Positions 18,101 to 25,259 of a stretch of DNA of 64,000 bases are shown one piece after another. Numbering within the stretch: position 1 is the stretch's first letter; each line of letters begins with the position of its first letter. A program made the position numbers and the translations under genes. The stretch is from positions 62,001-126,000 of the forward strand of contig JBGAGY010000012.1 of assembly GCA_044226485.1 (NCBI GenBank), in the 5' to 3' direction. The notes below the pieces were generated by a model, which saw only the letters and a program-made list of their open reading frames with translations, did not search any database and was not told the DNA's origin. Origin of the DNA: UBA6663 sp044226485 (GTDB taxonomy: Bacteria > Chloroflexota > Anaerolineae > Anaerolineales > UBA6663).

Positions 18101-18172
18101 GGTGACGCATCCGAACCGGCGCCAGACGTCTCGGTGGCTGTCACAGCCTCGCCGGCTGTCGTCGTCAGGTAG
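15149..18172 (+). CDS. Methyl-accepting chemotaxis protein with multi-helix N-terminus and dCache-like sensor
   Basis: 1007 aa. The first 180 residues hold about five to six membrane helices, an unusual extra module. A further helix (about 187-210) precedes an extracellular dCache-like region (about 215-505, with [17 protein letters not shown] and [14 protein letters not shown]). A helix (about 510-535) leads to HAMP (about 535-590). The coiled-coil signalling domain follows, its hairpin tip near residues 777-815 carrying [20 protein letters not shown]. It senses an extracellular ligand and would signal to CheA, but no che gene is in the window. The ATG follows GAGG by 8 nt. Confidence 0.93.
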   Translation: [1007 protein letters not shown]

Positions 18173-18192
18173 TCGGCTTCATCCCGGGCGGG

Positions 18193-19305
18193 TCATTTGA
18201 TCGCGAAACGCGGGCGCCAGTGAGAGCTGGCGCCCGTTGTCGCGAGCTCCGCCGCGATTCGACCCATCAGCGGCACGAACTTGAAGCCGTGACCCGAACA
18301 CGGCGACGCGACGACCACCTCGGGCACGCCGGGCAGCAGGTCGAGCAGGAAGTCCTCGTTGGCCGTGTTGGTGTACAGACACGTTTTCGCGAGCGTGATC
18401 GGGCCGGCCGCGTCTGGCAATCGTTCGGCCACGTAGGCGGCCAGGCGATCGAGCACTTCCTGTCGGGGCCGGTCGAGGCGAGTCTCGGGCGTCACGGCCT
18501 GGCCGTCGTGATGGAACCCGACCTTTACGCCGGGATGCCCGAACGCCGGGAAGCCGTATCCGCCCGAACCGCCGTGCTCGATGAAGATCGGGAAGTTCTC
18601 GGGCGTGAATCGTTCGGGGGTTCGCGGCCGGAAGTACGCCAGGCATTCCTCAGTGACCGTGAAACGAGGGGCCAGATCAGGCAGCAGTTGGCCGACCCAG
18701 GCACCCGCGGCGACGATGACGCGCGGGGCCGTGAAGACGTCGTCGGCGGTGCGCACGCGCGGGGCTCCGGGCACATCGAGATCGAGCGCCAGCACCGGCG
18801 TGTGTTCGCGCACGTCGGCGCCGTACGCGCGGGCCATGCCGGCCAGCGTCTCGACGGCCGTGGTGCTCGCCAGGATGCCGGCGTCAGGCGACGCCACGCC
18901 GACCCAATCGTCGGGGACGTTCCACACGGGCCAGCGTCTGCGCAGGTCGCGACCATCGAGCACATCATGCGTCGCGCCGATCTCGGTCAGCACGCTCGTG
19001 ACCTGACGCAGGGCGGGGTGATCGCCGGGGCCAAGGTCCAGGCCGCCGGTCGGCGTCAGCAGCCGAAGACCGGCGTCGGCTTCGACGGCATGCCAGTCGC
19101 CCAACGCGACCCTGGCGAGGTCGGCGTAATCGACGACGTCGTACGCGAAACGAAAGATGCGCGAGTGGCCGTGGCTCGAGCCGCGATCGTGCCCGATGGC
19201 GAACTGCTCGAGCGCCAGCACGCGCCTGCCCGCCTTCGCGAGCGTGTAGGCTGCCGCCGAACCGACCCCGCCCGTGCCGATGATGATGACGTCGAAAGTG
19301 GGCAT
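18193..19305 (-). CDS. FAD-dependent amine oxidase, N-methyltryptophan/sarcosine oxidase-like
   Basis: 370 aa. It begins with the dinucleotide-binding motif VIIIGTGGVGSAAAYTLAKAG and the covalent-flavin-region signature GSSHGHSRIFRFAYD seen in monomeric sarcosine oxidase/SolA. The C-terminus has KTCLYTNTANEDFLLD and SPCSGHGFKFVPLMGR, where a Cys is the usual site of FAD attachment in this family. The reaction would be oxidative demethylation or deamination of an N-alkyl amino acid, releasing H2O2. Start at the ATG at 19305, just before the FAD motif. The esterase gene lies 71 nt upstream in the same direction. Confidence 0.87.
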   Translation of the reverse strand: MPTFDVIIIGTGGVGSAAAYTLAKAGRRVLALEQFAIGHDRGSSHGHSRIFRFAYDVVDYADLARVALGDWHAVEADAGLRLLTPTGGLDLGPGDHPALRQVTSVLTEIGATHDVLDGRDLRRRWPVWNVPDDWVGVASPDAGILASTTAVETLAGMARAYGADVREHTPVLALDLDVPGAPRVRTADDVFTAPRVIVAAGAWVGQLLPDLAPRFTVTEECLAYFRPRTPERFTPENFPIFIEHGGSGGYGFPAFGHPGVKVGFHHDGQAVTPETRLDRPRQEVLDRLAAYVAERLPDAAGPITLAKTCLYTNTANEDFLLDLLPGVPEVVVASPCSGHGFKFVPLMGRIAAELATTGASSHWRPRFAIK

Positions 19306-19376
19306 GGGAGATCCTGTGAGGCGTCGGGCATCTGAGTGGTTGACGCCCTGCGCCTCATGCCTATAGCCTTGCTCGA

Positions 19377-20354
19377 CTACTCCAATGCCTTCTTCAAGAA
19401 CGCCAGCTTCTCGGCGTCGTGGTAGCCCTGGCCACCCTCGTGGTTGTTGTATTCGTAGACGCGGATCTCCTTGCGGCTTTCGGCGTAGTGATTGAACGCG
19501 CCGTAGACGGTGGAGGGCGGGCAGATATCGTCCATCAGGCCGACGGAGAAGAGGGCCGGGGCCTTGGCTCGGGTCGCGAAGTTCCAGCCGTCGAAGTAGG
19601 AGAGCGTATTGAAGACGGTGTCGATCTTGTCGCGATGGATGCGGCAATAAAGCGAGATCTCGAAGTACGGATACTTGTCAGTGATCTCAGTCGCGCGGCG
19701 ATAGCCACACAGGAACGGCACATCGGGCAGGCAGGCCGCCAGGTCCGGCACGAGGCCGGCTGTGGCGAGGGCGATGCCTCCGCCCTGGCTGCCGCCGGTG
19801 ACGGCCACGCGGCTGCCGTCGACATCGGGGCGCGAGCGCACAGCGTCGACGGCGCGCACGGCGTCGGTGAAGAGGCGGCGATAGTAGTAGGTATGCGGGT
19901 CGAGGACGCCGCGGGTCATGAAGCCGGGATGCTGTGGGCTGTCGCCGTCGGGCGCGATATCCGGCGTGTGGCCGCCCGAGCCCCAGGCGCTGCCCTGGCC
20001 GCGCGTGTCCATGAACAGGTAGGCGTAACCGGCGGCGGCGTAGAGCATGCGCTCGAAGGCGAAGCCGCGCCCGCCGCCGTAGCCGTTGTACTCGACCACG
20101 CACGGGAGCGGGCCGGCCGCGCCGCGCGGCTTGAGGAACCAGGCCTTGATCGGCTGCCCGCCGTAACCGTTAAACGTGACGTCGTAGGTTTCCAAGAGCG
20201 TCAGGCCGAGCTCGATCGTATCGAAGCGCGCCGCGAGCGGGTGGCTGCGAGCTGCCGCAAGCGTGTCGGCCCAGAAGGCGTCGAAGTCGGCGGGCTCGGT
20301 GCGCGCGGGTTTGTAGGACTCAAGCTGATCGCGGGAGAGATCGAAGAAGGCCAT
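19377..20354 (-). CDS. Acetyl-xylan esterase / cephalosporin-C deacetylase-family hydrolase
   Basis: 325 aa, the family's normal length. It has the AXE1 features: YNGYGGGRGF, FMDTRGQGSAWGSGG, the nucleophile elbow GGSQGG, and late Asp and His in LMDDICPPSTVYGAFNHY and NNHEGGQGYH. These alpha/beta hydrolases (CE7) remove acetyl groups from xylooligosaccharides and related substrates in the cytoplasm. It has a GAGGAA ribosome-binding site. The adjacent 83-bp palindrome separates it from the lipoprotein gene upstream. Confidence 0.9.
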   Translation of the reverse strand: MAFFDLSRDQLESYKPARTEPADFDAFWADTLAAARSHPLAARFDTIELGLTLLETYDVTFNGYGGQPIKAWFLKPRGAAGPLPCVVEYNGYGGGRGFAFERMLYAAAGYAYLFMDTRGQGSAWGSGGHTPDIAPDGDSPQHPGFMTRGVLDPHTYYYRRLFTDAVRAVDAVRSRPDVDGSRVAVTGGSQGGGIALATAGLVPDLAACLPDVPFLCGYRRATEITDKYPYFEISLYCRIHRDKIDTVFNTLSYFDGWNFATRAKAPALFSVGLMDDICPPSTVYGAFNHYAESRKEIRVYEYNNHEGGQGYHDAEKLAFLKKALE

Positions 20355-20394
20355 GGGTTCCTCGGGTGGCAGGGTTGAGGTGAATGATACGATA

Positions 20395-20477
20395 AACAGA
20401 GATCGGGAGTGTCACGAAGTATCCCGATGTCCGCGTCGCGGACATCGGGATACTTCGTGACACTCCCGATCTCTGTT
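20395..20477. repeat. 83-bp near-perfect palindrome (family F)
   Basis: Arms 20395-20435 and 20437-20477 are perfectly complementary over 41 bp with a single T at the centre. Each arm contains the 30-nt word that recurs, with three mismatches, at 25261-25290. It lies between the lipoprotein stop codon (8 nt away) and the esterase start. No T-run follows it. Confidence 0.95.
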
Positions 20478-20485
20478 CTCAGCGC

Positions 20486-21019
20486 CTACGGCGCAGCCCG
20501 GCACTCGGTGCTGACGCTCGATGTGACGCACTGCCAGGTGGCTTCGGGCGCGACAAAGCGAACTGTCACACGGCCAAGACCGGGAACGCCACTCACCGCC
20601 AGGGTGTCTTTCGCCAGCCTGACGACAACGGCGTTAGTGTCCGCGAAGACCTCCTCGCGCGTCGCATCGGCGACGTCGAGCTCCACGTTCACGTCGAGTT
20701 CCATGGCATGGAAGAGCCCGTTGCAGAGGTTGTCTTCACCGAAGGCCGAGGAGGCGACCGAGCGCACCGTCAGACCGGCTTCGGTCAGGCTTCGGGCCAG
20801 CACGTCATCGAAGTCCGGCGAGCCAGGCCCCGTGGCCCAAGACCACGCCGTCGGACAATCCGTCGGGGTTGGGCTGGCGGCGGCCGTGGGCGTGGCGGTC
20901 GGCGGAACGGCTGTGTCGGCGGGCGGCGTTGGTGTGACGAGCGGTTCGCACGCGGCGCAGAGCGCCAGCGCGACGCCGATGACGAGAATGACTGCGGAAA
21001 AGCGGGGCTTGAACGACAT
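20486..21019 (-). CDS. Small Thr/Pro-rich lipoprotein of unknown function
   Basis: 177 aa. A signal peptide ends in the lipobox CAAC (LALCAAC). A Thr/Pro/Ala linker (about residues 25-53) leads to a soluble domain of about 120 aa with four Cys that may form disulphides. I do not recognise the domain. The ATG at 21019 has AAGGAG 7 nt upstream, but that site lies inside a strong hairpin (21021-21072), so translation may be controlled. It follows valS in the same direction by 85 nt. Confidence 0.75.
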   Translation of the reverse strand: MSFKPRFSAVILVIGVALALCAACEPLVTPTPPADTAVPPTATPTAAASPTPTDCPTAWSWATGPGSPDFDDVLARSLTEAGLTVRSVASSAFGEDNLCNGLFHAMELDVNVELDVADATREEVFADTNAVVVRLAKDTLAVSGVPGLGRVTVRFVAPEATWQCVTSSVSTECRAAP

Positions 21020-21020
21020 C

Positions 21021-21072
21021 GCCGGGCTCCTTGCCTGAAGGTGTCTACACCTTATCAGGCAAGGAGCCCGGC
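21021..21072 (-). promoter_or_regulatory. Hairpin that sequesters the lipoprotein ribosome-binding site
   Basis: Outer arms 21021-21038 and 21055-21072 are perfectly complementary over 18 bp. Inner arms AGGTGT (21039-21044) and ACACCT (21047-21052) extend the stem, with a 2-nt loop and a 2-nt bulge. In the minus-strand RNA the 3' arm contains AAGGAG, the ribosome-binding site of the gene starting at 21019. It also lies 33 nt after the valS stop, so it could act as an end structure for valS mRNA; no T-run follows. Confidence 0.75.
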
Positions 21073-21104
21073 GGGTTGACGGACGTTTGATGGGCCGCTG
21101 ACAG

Positions 21105-23984
21105 TTACAGCGACTCGAGTTGCGCAACGAGCTTGGCGCGACCCGCTTCTGCCTCGGCCAGCCTGGCGCGTTCCTTGTCGACGACGGCAGCCGGAGCTCG
21201 TTTGGCGAAGTCGGACGCGAGCAGGCCCTGGCTCTTGGCGATGACGCGCTCGAGCTCGGCGAGCTCCTTGGCCAGGCGCTCGCGTTCCGCGGCCGTGTCG
21301 ATCACGCCCTCGAGCAGCAGGAAGACCTGCGTGCCGCCTTCGATCACGGAGATCGCCTGCGCGGGTGCCTCAGCCGTCGCCACGATCGACAGCTTCGCGG
21401 CGTCGAGCCCGGCCAGCGCGGCCAGCACCGCGCTCTGCTCGTTTAGCCAGCCGGCGCGTTCGCCGGCCGCGATCACGGCGCCCAGGCGCTTCTTGGGTTC
21501 GATCTTCTTCTCGGTGCGGGCGTTGCGGATGCCGCGCACCAGGCTGCGCAGATGTTCGAACTGCTCGACAGCTTCGACGTCGACGCTGCCGCCCTGCGGC
21601 CACGACGCCACGATCAGGGCCGGCGCCTCACCGGCCGCGCGCGGCAGCTTCTGCCACACCGCCTCGGTGATGAAAGGCACGAACGGATGCAGCAGCCGTA
21701 GCGTCTGATCGAGCACGTGCAGGAGGAGCTGGCGGGTCGAATCGACCGCTGACGGCGGACCGCTGACCGCGGTCTGCGGTCCACCGTCCGCCGTCTTGAG
21801 TTGCAGTTTCGCGATCTCCACGTACCAGTCGGCGAAGTCGCCCCAGAGGAAATCGTAGATCTGGTTGCCGGCCTGGCCGAACTCATAGGCCTCGATGAAG
21901 CGCGTCGCGTCGGCGATCACGCTGTTGAGGCGCGACAGGATCCAGCGGTCGGAAAGCGAGGAGCGAGAGGCGAGGGGCGAGGGGCGATCGGCCGACGTGG
22001 CTGCGTCGAGCTCTTCGCCCTTCGCTTCTCGCTCCTCGCTTTCCGACCGCTCGAACCCCTCAGGCAGGTTGCCCACGATAAAGCGCGCGATGTTCCAGAT
22101 CTTGTTGGCGAAGTTGCGGTTGGCCTCGACGCGCGCCAGGCTGAGGTTGAGGTCGTTGCCGGGCGTGCCCGAGGTCAGCAGCGTGAAGCGCAGGGCGTCG
22201 GTGCCCATCGAGGCGATGCCGTCGGGGAACTGCTTCGCGATCTCGGCGCTGCCGGAGAGCCGCACGGATTCGGCCGAAGCGCCGTCGATGATCCAGCGCG
22301 GGTCGACGACGTTGCCCGTGGTCTTCGACATCTTGCGGCCCTGCTCGTCGCGCACCAGGCCGTGCAGATAGACTGTGTGGAACGGCGCCTCTTTGGTGAA
22401 CTCGAGGCCGGTCATGATCATGCGCGCCACCCAGAAGAACAGGATGTCGTAACCGGTCTCCATCACGCTGGTCGGGTAGAAGTACTTGAGGTCGGCCGTG
22501 TCGTGCGGCCAGCCAAGCGTGCTGAAGGGCCACAGTCCCGAGCTGAACCAGGTGTCGAGCACGTCGGGGTCCTGCTGCAGCTCGACGGACTTGCCGTGTT
22601 TGGCGCGCGCCAGGTTGTAGGCGGCCGACTCGGTGCGCGCGACGAAGTACTCATCGGTCGGCAGCCCGTCGGTGCCGACCACGTACCAGACCGGGATGCG
22701 GTGGCCCCACCACAACTGACGGCTCACCGTCCAGTCCTTGATGTTCTCGAGCCAGTTGAAGTAGACCTTGCTGAAGCGTTCGGGCACGATGGTGATGCGC
22801 CCGTCGCGCACCGCCTCGAGGCCGGCGGCCGCCAGGCCTTCCATCTTCACGAACCACTGCACCGAGACCATCGGCTCGACGATCTCGCCGCCGCGCTGCG
22901 ACCGCGGCGTGTTGCGCAGGTAGGGCTCGACTTTGATCGTCAGCCCCGCGGCCTCCATGTCGGCCCAGAGTTTCTTGCGCGCCTCGAAGCGGTCGAGGCC
23001 CTTGTAGGGGCCGCCGGCCGCCGTGACCTTGGCCTCGCGGTCGAGCATCGAGATGATCGGCAGCTTGTGGCGCGCGCCGACCTCGTAGTCGGTGAAGTCG
23101 TGGCCGGGCGTGATCTTGAGCGCGCCGGTGCCGAAAGCGCGGTCGACGGCCTCGTCGGCGATCACGGGGATGCGGCGCTCGAGCATTGGCACGAGCACGT
23201 CGCGGCCGATGAAGCGCTGGTAGCGCTCGTCCTCCGGATGCACGGCCACGGCGGTGTCGCCCAGGATCGTCTCGGGCCGCGTCGTGGCCACCGGGATGAA
23301 GGCGTCTTCATCGGCGAGCCGGTACTTGAAGTAGAAGAGATGGCCCGGCTCCTCGCTGTACTCGACCTCGAGATCGCTGACGGCGGTCTTGAGGCCCGGG
23401 CTCCAGTTGATCAGGCGCGGGCCGCGGTAGATCAGGCCCTTGTCGTGCAGGCGCACGAAGGCTTCGCGCACCGCCACGCTCAATCCCTCGTCGAGCGTGA
23501 AGCGCACGCGGCCCCAGTCGCAGCTGGCGCCGAGGCGGCGCAGCTGGTCGTAGATGATTCCGCCGTACTTCTCCTTCCAGGCCCAGGTGCGGCGCAGGAA
23601 CTCCTCGCGGCCGAGCTCCTCGCGCGTCACCTCGTCCTGGCGCAGAAGCATCTTCTCGACCTGCAGCTGGGTGGCGATGCCGGCGTGGTCGGAGCCGGGC
23701 ACCCACAGGGTCGGATCGCCCTTCATGCGGTGGTAGCGGATCATGAGATCCTCGACCGACACGAACATGGCGTGGCCGAGGTGAAGCTCGCCCGTGACGT
23801 TCGGCGGCGGGATCGAGATCACAAACGGCTTCTTGGCCGGATCGTGGCCCGGCTGGCTCGGGTCGTTGGTCGGCTTGAACCAGCCGTTCTTCTCCCACCA
23901 GGCGTACAGTTCGCGCTCGGTGGCGGCATGGTCGTAGGCCTTCGGAAATTGCTGATTGTCGGTGGTGGGTTGCTGATTGGTCAT
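21105..23984 (-). CDS. valS: Valyl-tRNA synthetase with repeat-derived insertions
   Basis: 959 aa. Class I landmarks are HLGH (68-71, within PPPNVTGELHLGHAMF) and KMSKTTGN (about 550). A CP1 editing domain lies between, then the anticodon-binding helical bundle, and a C-terminal coiled coil. It charges tRNA-Val and edits threonine. Two stretches are not normal: about residues 645-681, coded by the family C inverted pair, and about 730-747, coded by family B repeats. The first residues (MTNQQPTTDNQQ) are also coded by heptad-like repeats. Start at 23984; a longer reading would overlap the amidase gene upstream. A valine T-box lies beyond that amidase gene. Confidence 0.95.
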   Translation of the reverse strand: MTNQQPTTDNQQFPKAYDHAATERELYAWWEKNGWFKPTNDPSQPGHDPAKKPFVISIPPPNVTGELHLGHAMFVSVEDLMIRYHRMKGDPTLWVPGSDHAGIATQLQVEKMLLRQDEVTREELGREEFLRRTWAWKEKYGGIIYDQLRRLGASCDWGRVRFTLDEGLSVAVREAFVRLHDKGLIYRGPRLINWSPGLKTAVSDLEVEYSEEPGHLFYFKYRLADEDAFIPVATTRPETILGDTAVAVHPEDERYQRFIGRDVLVPMLERRIPVIADEAVDRAFGTGALKITPGHDFTDYEVGARHKLPIISMLDREAKVTAAGGPYKGLDRFEARKKLWADMEAAGLTIKVEPYLRNTPRSQRGGEIVEPMVSVQWFVKMEGLAAAGLEAVRDGRITIVPERFSKVYFNWLENIKDWTVSRQLWWGHRIPVWYVVGTDGLPTDEYFVARTESAAYNLARAKHGKSVELQQDPDVLDTWFSSGLWPFSTLGWPHDTADLKYFYPTSVMETGYDILFFWVARMIMTGLEFTKEAPFHTVYLHGLVRDEQGRKMSKTTGNVVDPRWIIDGASAESVRLSGSAEIAKQFPDGIASMGTDALRFTLLTSGTPGNDLNLSLARVEANRNFANKIWNIARFIVGNLPEGFERSESEEREAKGEELDAATSADRPSPLASRSSLSDRWILSRLNSVIADATRFIEAYEFGQAGNQIYDFLWGDFADWYVEIAKLQLKTADGGPQTAVSGPPSAVDSTRQLLLHVLDQTLRLLHPFVPFITEAVWQKLPRAAGEAPALIVASWPQGGSVDVEAVEQFEHLRSLVRGIRNARTEKKIEPKKRLGAVIAAGERAGWLNEQSAVLAALAGLDAAKLSIVATAEAPAQAISVIEGGTQVFLLLEGVIDTAAERERLAKELAELERVIAKSQGLLASDFAKRAPAAVVDKERARLAEAEAGRAKLVAQLESL
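21746..21795. repeat. Family B repeat inside valS
   Basis: GCGGACS-type heptamers and their complements form an imperfect inverted repeat, in frame, coding the segment TADGGPQTAVSGPPSAV between two helices of the anticodon-binding region. Confidence 0.75.
21944..22051. repeat. Family C inverted pair inside valS
   Basis: Arms 21944-21968 and 22027-22051 are perfectly complementary over 25 bp with a 58-nt middle. The GCGAGG-type words match the intergenic array at 45227-45394. The reading frame stays open and codes a charged Ser/Glu/Arg-rich segment before the conserved SDRWILSRLN. Confidence 0.85.
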
Positions 23985-24037
23985 GACGTTTTGTGATCTG
24001 CGATTGATGCGGAACCAGGAACGGCTGAGTGTCGGGT

Positions 24038-24997
24038 TTACGGCTGCGTCGGATCCAATGGCGAGCGCCCGAGGGCGTCGTCGTCCAAAACGGCGTGCAC
24101 GCCGTTGACGCCATTGGCGATCTGGGTCACGCGCAGGTTGACGGCAACGCTGGCGAGGGCGAGCGCGCGGCGTTGATCGAAACCATGCCGAGCGCCCATC
24201 AGAACGACCATGGCTGCGAGCGCTTTGTGAGCCGCCATGGTCAAGTCTTCGTCGAAGCCCAGCGTCAGCCAGCCCGTGGGAGTTCGCGCGTAGGGTGTGT
24301 CGATGAGCGGCCGTTGCTCGAGCGACAGCCGCAGCACAACGCGCTCGAACGGGCACTCGAGCGCCGTCACCGAGGACTCGCCGTCGCCCTGCGCGCCGTG
24401 GCCGTCGCCGAACGAGAAGAGCGCCAGCGGCGCTTCGATGGGCAGCACGAGGCGGCTTCCGACGATCAACTCGCGACAATCCAGGTTCCCACCGACCCGG
24501 CGCGGCGGGATCGTCGAGTGCCGGCCGGGTGCGGCGGGAGCGACGCCCATTTGCCCGAGGAATGGTCGCAGCGGGACCGTGTCGCCGAACTGGTTACGGC
24601 CAAGGCCGGCGTCGGCGTCGAGAGTCCACTCCATCTCGTACTCGCCCGAGACGATGTCGAAGACCCGGTTGACCGGATGGTCCCAACCACCGGCGACCGT
24701 CCAGCCCCAGCTGCCCACCCGGATCTCTTCGACGTCGATGGCCAGGCCCATGCCGGGCTCGGCGCCCCTGACGGCGATGGGGCCGATCAGAGCATGGCCG
24801 TTGTCGAGGTCACCGTCGCGGGACTCGAACTTCGGCCGGTTGACGCCGGGCGCCGGGCGCGGGCCGACGCTCCAGCCCGCATCGAGCGTGCTGGCCACGA
24901 CCACGTCGCCGGGATCGACGGTCAGCACGGGCGCGAGCTCGTTCGAGTAGTGTCCGTGCAGGGTCGAGCGGTTGGGTACAAGGGTGTGTGTTGCCAT
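24038..24997 (-). CDS. Acetamidase/formamidase family protein
   Basis: 319 aa. The FmdA/AmdA fold is recognisable from the early HGHYSNELAPVLTVDPGDVVV, the GPIAVRGAEPGMGLAIDV segment, GGNLDCRELIVGSRLVLPIEAPLALFSFGDGHGAQGDGE and a C-terminal LRVTQIANG. These enzymes hydrolyse formamide or acetamide to ammonia and the acid. It lies 12 nt after a T-box terminator and 53 nt before valS, so all three look like one transcription unit. Why an amidase should be under valine tRNA control is unclear. Confidence 0.88.
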   Translation of the reverse strand: MATHTLVPNRSTLHGHYSNELAPVLTVDPGDVVVASTLDAGWSVGPRPAPGVNRPKFESRDGDLDNGHALIGPIAVRGAEPGMGLAIDVEEIRVGSWGWTVAGGWDHPVNRVFDIVSGEYEMEWTLDADAGLGRNQFGDTVPLRPFLGQMGVAPAAPGRHSTIPPRRVGGNLDCRELIVGSRLVLPIEAPLALFSFGDGHGAQGDGESSVTALECPFERVVLRLSLEQRPLIDTPYARTPTGWLTLGFDEDLTMAAHKALAAMVVLMGARHGFDQRRALALASVAVNLRVTQIANGVNGVHAVLDDDALGRSPLDPTQP

Positions 24998-25004
24998 GAG
25001 AAAA

Positions 25005-25247
25005 CAAAACGCCCTTTCGTCCGAATGAGGACGAAAGGGCGAGCCTTCCGTGGTACCACCTCAGTTCCCGGCCGAGCCGGGCACTCTGTCGCGCGCTAAC
25101 GGGCGCACCCGGGCGGGTCTAGTGATCGGCAGAGGCCGACGTTCTTCCGCCATACGGCCGGGCGACTTCCGCGCTGGCAGTCGGGGCGGGCTTGCACCAC
25201 AAGGCCCGTCCTCGCTGTCGACTTCCGGAGCGCGTACTCCTCCCGGT
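25005..25247 (-). promoter_or_regulatory. T-box riboswitch, valine-specific (GUC specifier)
   Basis: Read on the minus strand. Stem I opens with CCGGG/CCCGG; inside it CGCGCT pairs with AGCGCG and encloses a specifier loop with AGTA on the 5' side and GAAGTCG on the 3' side. GTC (25164-25166) after GAA is a valine codon. Further GC-rich stems follow, then the T-box core AGGTGGTACCACGG (25048-25061), whose UGGU bulge suits an A73 tRNA such as tRNA-Val. A 12-bp terminator stem (25011-25022 with 25029-25040) and TTTTGTTTT end the leader. Uncharged tRNA-Val should allow read-through into the amidase and valS genes. Confidence 0.9.
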
Positions 25248-25253
25248 CGAAGG

Positions 25254-25259
25254 ATTATA
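25254..25259 (-). promoter_or_regulatory. -10 box of the T-box transcript
   Basis: A perfect TATAAT on the minus strand, 7 nt before the expected leader start. It overlaps the lysA stop codon (TAA). No clear -35 is seen; the region upstream is a family F repeat. Confidence 0.6.

Noticed and set aside
18193..19305. Part of the hydroxyproline cluster
   Set aside because: It is also an FAD amino-acid oxidase, but of the sarcosine/N-methyltryptophan oxidase type and 40 kb away.
20395..20477. Rho-independent terminator
   Set aside because: The stem is far too long, has no loop and lacks a T-run on either side.
21801..23996. 731-codon open frame antisense to valS
   Set aside because: Shadow of valS; no start signal and no recognisable domain.
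23985..24479. 165-residue N-terminal extension of ValRS
   Set aside because: It overlaps the amidase gene in another frame, has Arg/Ala-rich composition typical of an off-frame reading, and ValRS homology starts only after 23984.
25005..25247. T-box assigned to lysA
   Set aside because: The leader lies after the lysA stop codon on the same strand, so it can only control genes downstream of it (amidase and valS).
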